Part shown: piece after piece, positions 32,327 through 34,434 of the stretch | How the letters are laid out: each line of letters opens with the position of its first letter | Numbering within the stretch: the stretch's first letter is position 1 | Assembly: GCA_015068975.1 (NCBI GenBank) | Contig: SVJM01000021.1 | Span: forward strand, 1 to 34,434 | Reading direction: 5' to 3' | Length of the DNA stretch: 34,434 bases | Origin: Oscillospiraceae bacterium | GTDB lineage: Bacteria; Bacillota; Clostridia; UMGS1810 | Program-made: the position numbers and the translations under genes | The notes under the pieces: generated by a model | Databases searched by the model: none | Told to the model about the DNA's origin: nothing | Seen by the model: only the letters and a program-made list of their open reading frames with translations

Positions 32327-34273
32327 ATGTTGTTATTTAAAAAGAAACAAAAAGTAAATACAAACGAACATATGGACCTTGATGCGGTAATGAAGAAATT
32401 CGACCGTGAGTCAAATGTAAGAGTGTGGGAAGGAAAACCCAAGATATTTGTAAGCATTATTCTTGCAGTGTTTTCTCTTTTTTGTATGTATGTGACACTC
32501 TTTGCAAATCTTTTGGAAGAGGTGCGTTTGACGTCCTTTGTTGCGTTCATCATTTTTATAGGTTATCTTGTATATCCGGCAAAAAAGGGTACACAGAAAG
32601 TAAATTATATGCCTTGGTATGATATAGTTCTTATGGTTCTTGGTACTGCTGCATTTTTGTATTATATGTTCAATGCAGAATCAATCATACAGCAGGGTGC
32701 CAAGTTTGAATGGTATCAGATAGTGATTGGTATTGTTGGTATACTTTCTGTAGGTGAGCTTTGCAGAAGAAGTGTAGGACTTCCTATTATTATAGTTGCA
32801 GGCTGCTTCATTGCATATGCTCTTATATTGGGACTTAGAAATCCTACAGTATGGGGCAGAACAAATTACGTTGTAAGAAGTCTCTTTTACGGGAAGGAAG
32901 GAATCCTTTCTACACCAATTAATGTGTGCTCCAAGTTTATTGTAGTATTTATTATTTTTGGTGCTTTCCTTGAAAGAACAGGTATTGCTGATTTCTTTAT
33001 TAAGATAAGTAATTCTATCGTGGGTGGATTTTCAGGCGGACCTGCAAAGGTTGCGGTTGTTGTAAGTGCTATGGAAGGTATGGTTTCAGGTTCTTCTGTT
33101 GCAAATACTGTAGGCTCCGGCTCTGTTACAATACCTCTTATGAAGAAAACAGGCTACAAACCGGAATTCGCAGCGGCTGCCGAAGCATCTGCTTCTACAG
33201 GCGGACAGATAATGCCTCCTATTATGGGTGCTGCGGCATTCCTTATGGCTGATTATGTGGGTGTTCCTTATAGTTCTATTGTTGTATGTGCTATTCTTCC
33301 TGCTATTCTTTATTTTGCAGGTGTGTTTATCGCAGTTCATCTTGAAGCTAGGAAGGAAGGATTGAGAGGACTTTCCAGAGAAGAAAGACCAAGATTTTTA
33401 CCTCTTCTTAAGAAAACCTATCTTCTTTTGCCGTTGATTGTACTTGTATATCTTGTAGGTACAAGCACAAGATCAATTCAGTATGCGGCTGCAATTGCAA
33501 TTGTTATTGCAATTCTCGTTGGACTTATAAATAAGGATGACAGAATTACATTCAAACGTATATTTGAAGCATTGTCTGCAGGCGGACAGGGTATGATCGC
33601 TGTGGCGGCGGCTTGTGGCGTGGCAGGTATCATCGCTGGAACAATCACTATGACAGGCCTTGCAAACATTATGATCAACGGAATTGTTGCATTGGCAGGT
33701 GAACAGGTTATAATCGCACTCTTCCTTACAATGCTCTGTTGTATCGTGCTTGGTATGGGTGTTCCTACTACTGCAAACTACTGTATTATGGCGGCAACAT
33801 GCGCACCTATCCTTGTGAGAATGGGTGTTCCCCAGATTGCAGCACATTTCTTTGTATTCTATTTCGGTATAGTGGCAGACCTTACACCGCCGGTTGCTCT
33901 TGCGGCATATGCAGGTGCGGCTATTGCTCAGGCAAATCCTATGAAAACAGCACTTACTGCTACAAAACTTGCAATCGGTGCATTCATAGTGCCCTATGTA
34001 TTTGCACTTAATCCGGCACTGTTGTTTATAGATACTTCATTTTTCGAAGTAATACTTATTACAATTACTTCTCTTGTAGGTATCTATGCAGTGGCATCTT
34101 CCCTTCAGGGATATCTTCTTCATAATATGACTTGGTTAGAAAGAATCATAAGTCTTATAGGCGGACTTCTTCTTATACATCCGGAAGTTGAGACAGATAT
34201 AATAGGAATTTGTCTTATCGCTGTGGTTGTAGCAGTACAGTTTATTACAAAGAAGAAAAAAGTCACAGCATAA
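32327..34273 (+). CDS. TAXI-type TRAP transporter fused permease (small + large subunits)
   Basis: 648 residues, with a ~38-residue cytoplasmic start and then many membrane segments. The first ~185 residues correspond to the small (DctQ-like) part, the rest to the large (DctM-like) part, fused as is normal for TAXI systems. Conserved loop GSSVANTVGSGSVTIPLMKK (255-274) followed by EASASTGGQIMPPIMGAAAFLMADY marks the large subunit; a mirror-image motif GMGVPTTANY lies in the second half. RBS AGAGG (32316-32320). It forms the membrane part of the transporter with the lipoprotein before it; a terminator follows 17 bases after the stop. Confidence 0.92.
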   Translation: MLLFKKKQKVNTNEHMDLDAVMKKFDRESNVRVWEGKPKIFVSIILAVFSLFCMYVTLFANLLEEVRLTSFVAFIIFIGYLVYPAKKGTQKVNYMPWYDIVLMVLGTAAFLYYMFNAESIIQQGAKFEWYQIVIGIVGILSVGELCRRSVGLPIIIVAGCFIAYALILGLRNPTVWGRTNYVVRSLFYGKEGILSTPINVCSKFIVVFIIFGAFLERTGIADFFIKISNSIVGGFSGGPAKVAVVVSAMEGMVSGSSVANTVGSGSVTIPLMKKTGYKPEFAAAAEASASTGGQIMPPIMGAAAFLMADYVGVPYSSIVVCAILPAILYFAGVFIAVHLEARKEGLRGLSREERPRFLPLLKKTYLLLPLIVLVYLVGTSTRSIQYAAAIAIVIAILVGLINKDDRITFKRIFEALSAGGQGMIAVAAACGVAGIIAGTITMTGLANIMINGIVALAGEQVIIALFLTMLCCIVLGMGVPTTANYCIMAATCAPILVRMGVPQIAAHFFVFYFGIVADLTPPVALAAYAGAAIAQANPMKTALTATKLAIGAFIVPYVFALNPALLFIDTSFFEVILITITSLVGIYAVASSLQGYLLHNMTWLERIISLIGGLLLIHPEVETDIIGICLIAVVVAVQFITKKKKVTA

Positions 34274-34290
34274 CAGGTGATTATTCATAA

Positions 34291-34321
34291 GGGACTGTAA
34301 AAAATCTATTTTTACAGTCCC
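34291..34321 (+). terminator. Terminator of the TRAP operon
   Basis: GGGACTGTAAAAA (34291-34303), loop ATCTA, TTTTTACAGTCCC (34309-34321): 13 perfect pairs. The 3' T-content outside the stem is low, but the stem itself ends in T-rich sequence. Confidence 0.75.
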
Positions 34322-34350
34322 TGTTGTTGAATTAAGGGGATAGAAAAAAG

Positions 34351-34434
34351 ACTTCGTGATAGGAAAAACTGAGCCGAAACCTTTGGTTTCGGGTTACCCG
34401 AAGGTGTATGCGATACACCGAGAGGCGAAGTTTA
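34351..34434 (+). repeat. Hairpin-rich element related to the 214-bp repeats (runs off the window)
   Basis: Three adjacent hairpins: CCGAAACC/GGTTTCGG (34374-34381, 34385-34392), CGGG/CCCG (34390-34393, 34397-34400, overlapping the first) and GGTGTAT/ATACACC (34403-34409, 34413-34419). ATAGGAAAAA before them and the CCGAAGG...GAAGTTT stretch resemble the minus strand of 23665-23745. ACTTCG (34351) and CGAAGT (34426) may be outer arms. No coding frame is evident. Confidence 0.55.

Overview
The window is low-GC DNA (roughly 37% G+C by eye) with strong AGGAGG-type ribosome binding sites, sigma-A promoters, intrinsic terminators, secreted proteins carrying copper-amine-oxidase-like 'stalk' or SLH domains, and Gram-positive lipoproteins. 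Together these point to a plant-glycan-degrading member of the Clostridia (Firmicutes). I cannot name the genus from sequence alone. No rRNA, tRNA, CRISPR array, transposase or phage gene was seen.

Layout. (1) 1-1931: the 3' end of a nagA-type deacetylase, a truncated 3' remnant of a GH10 gene, and an intracellular GH28-like beta-helix protein. (2) 2019-4589: a secreted GH10 enzyme with its own promoter, a palindromic intergenic repeat and a terminator. (3) 4588-12393: a PocR/AraC regulator divergent from a five-gene run: PIG-L deacetylase, NagB-like protein, GH3 (NagZ-type), SLH-anchored GH10, and a PHP phosphoesterase. (4) 12532-20892: a GH113-like hydrolase facing a cupin/AraC regulator across a shared bidirectional terminator; then a short-chain dehydrogenase and lactonase pair, and a SASA esterase plus GH10 operon. 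(5) 21029-23302: a further GH10, then two near-identical 214-bp structured repeats. (6) 23912-28935: a complete LIV-type ABC importer, followed by an intracellular GH28 and a xylose-isomerase-fold protein (29002-31106). (7) 31297-34273: a TAXI-type TRAP importer, then a terminator and a structured element, related to the 214-bp repeats, that runs off the end.

How it may work (inference). Secreted enzymes with a shared non-catalytic module (four GH10 proteins and one esterase) would cut and deacetylate a beta-glycan at the cell surface. Intracellular GH113, GH3 and two GH28 enzymes would finish the oligomers. The deacetylase/NagB-like/GH3 group implies that an N-acetylated amino sugar is part of the diet, and the dehydrogenase-lactonase pair implies an oxidative route from an aldose to an aldonate. 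Two AraC-type regulators lie next to their likely targets. The importers may take up organic acids, amino acids or other products, but neither cargo can be read from sequence.

The least explained signals are the tandem 214-bp repeats, whose variation preserves pairing only for a minus-strand RNA and which have a promoter-like sequence on that strand, and the related hairpin array at the right edge.
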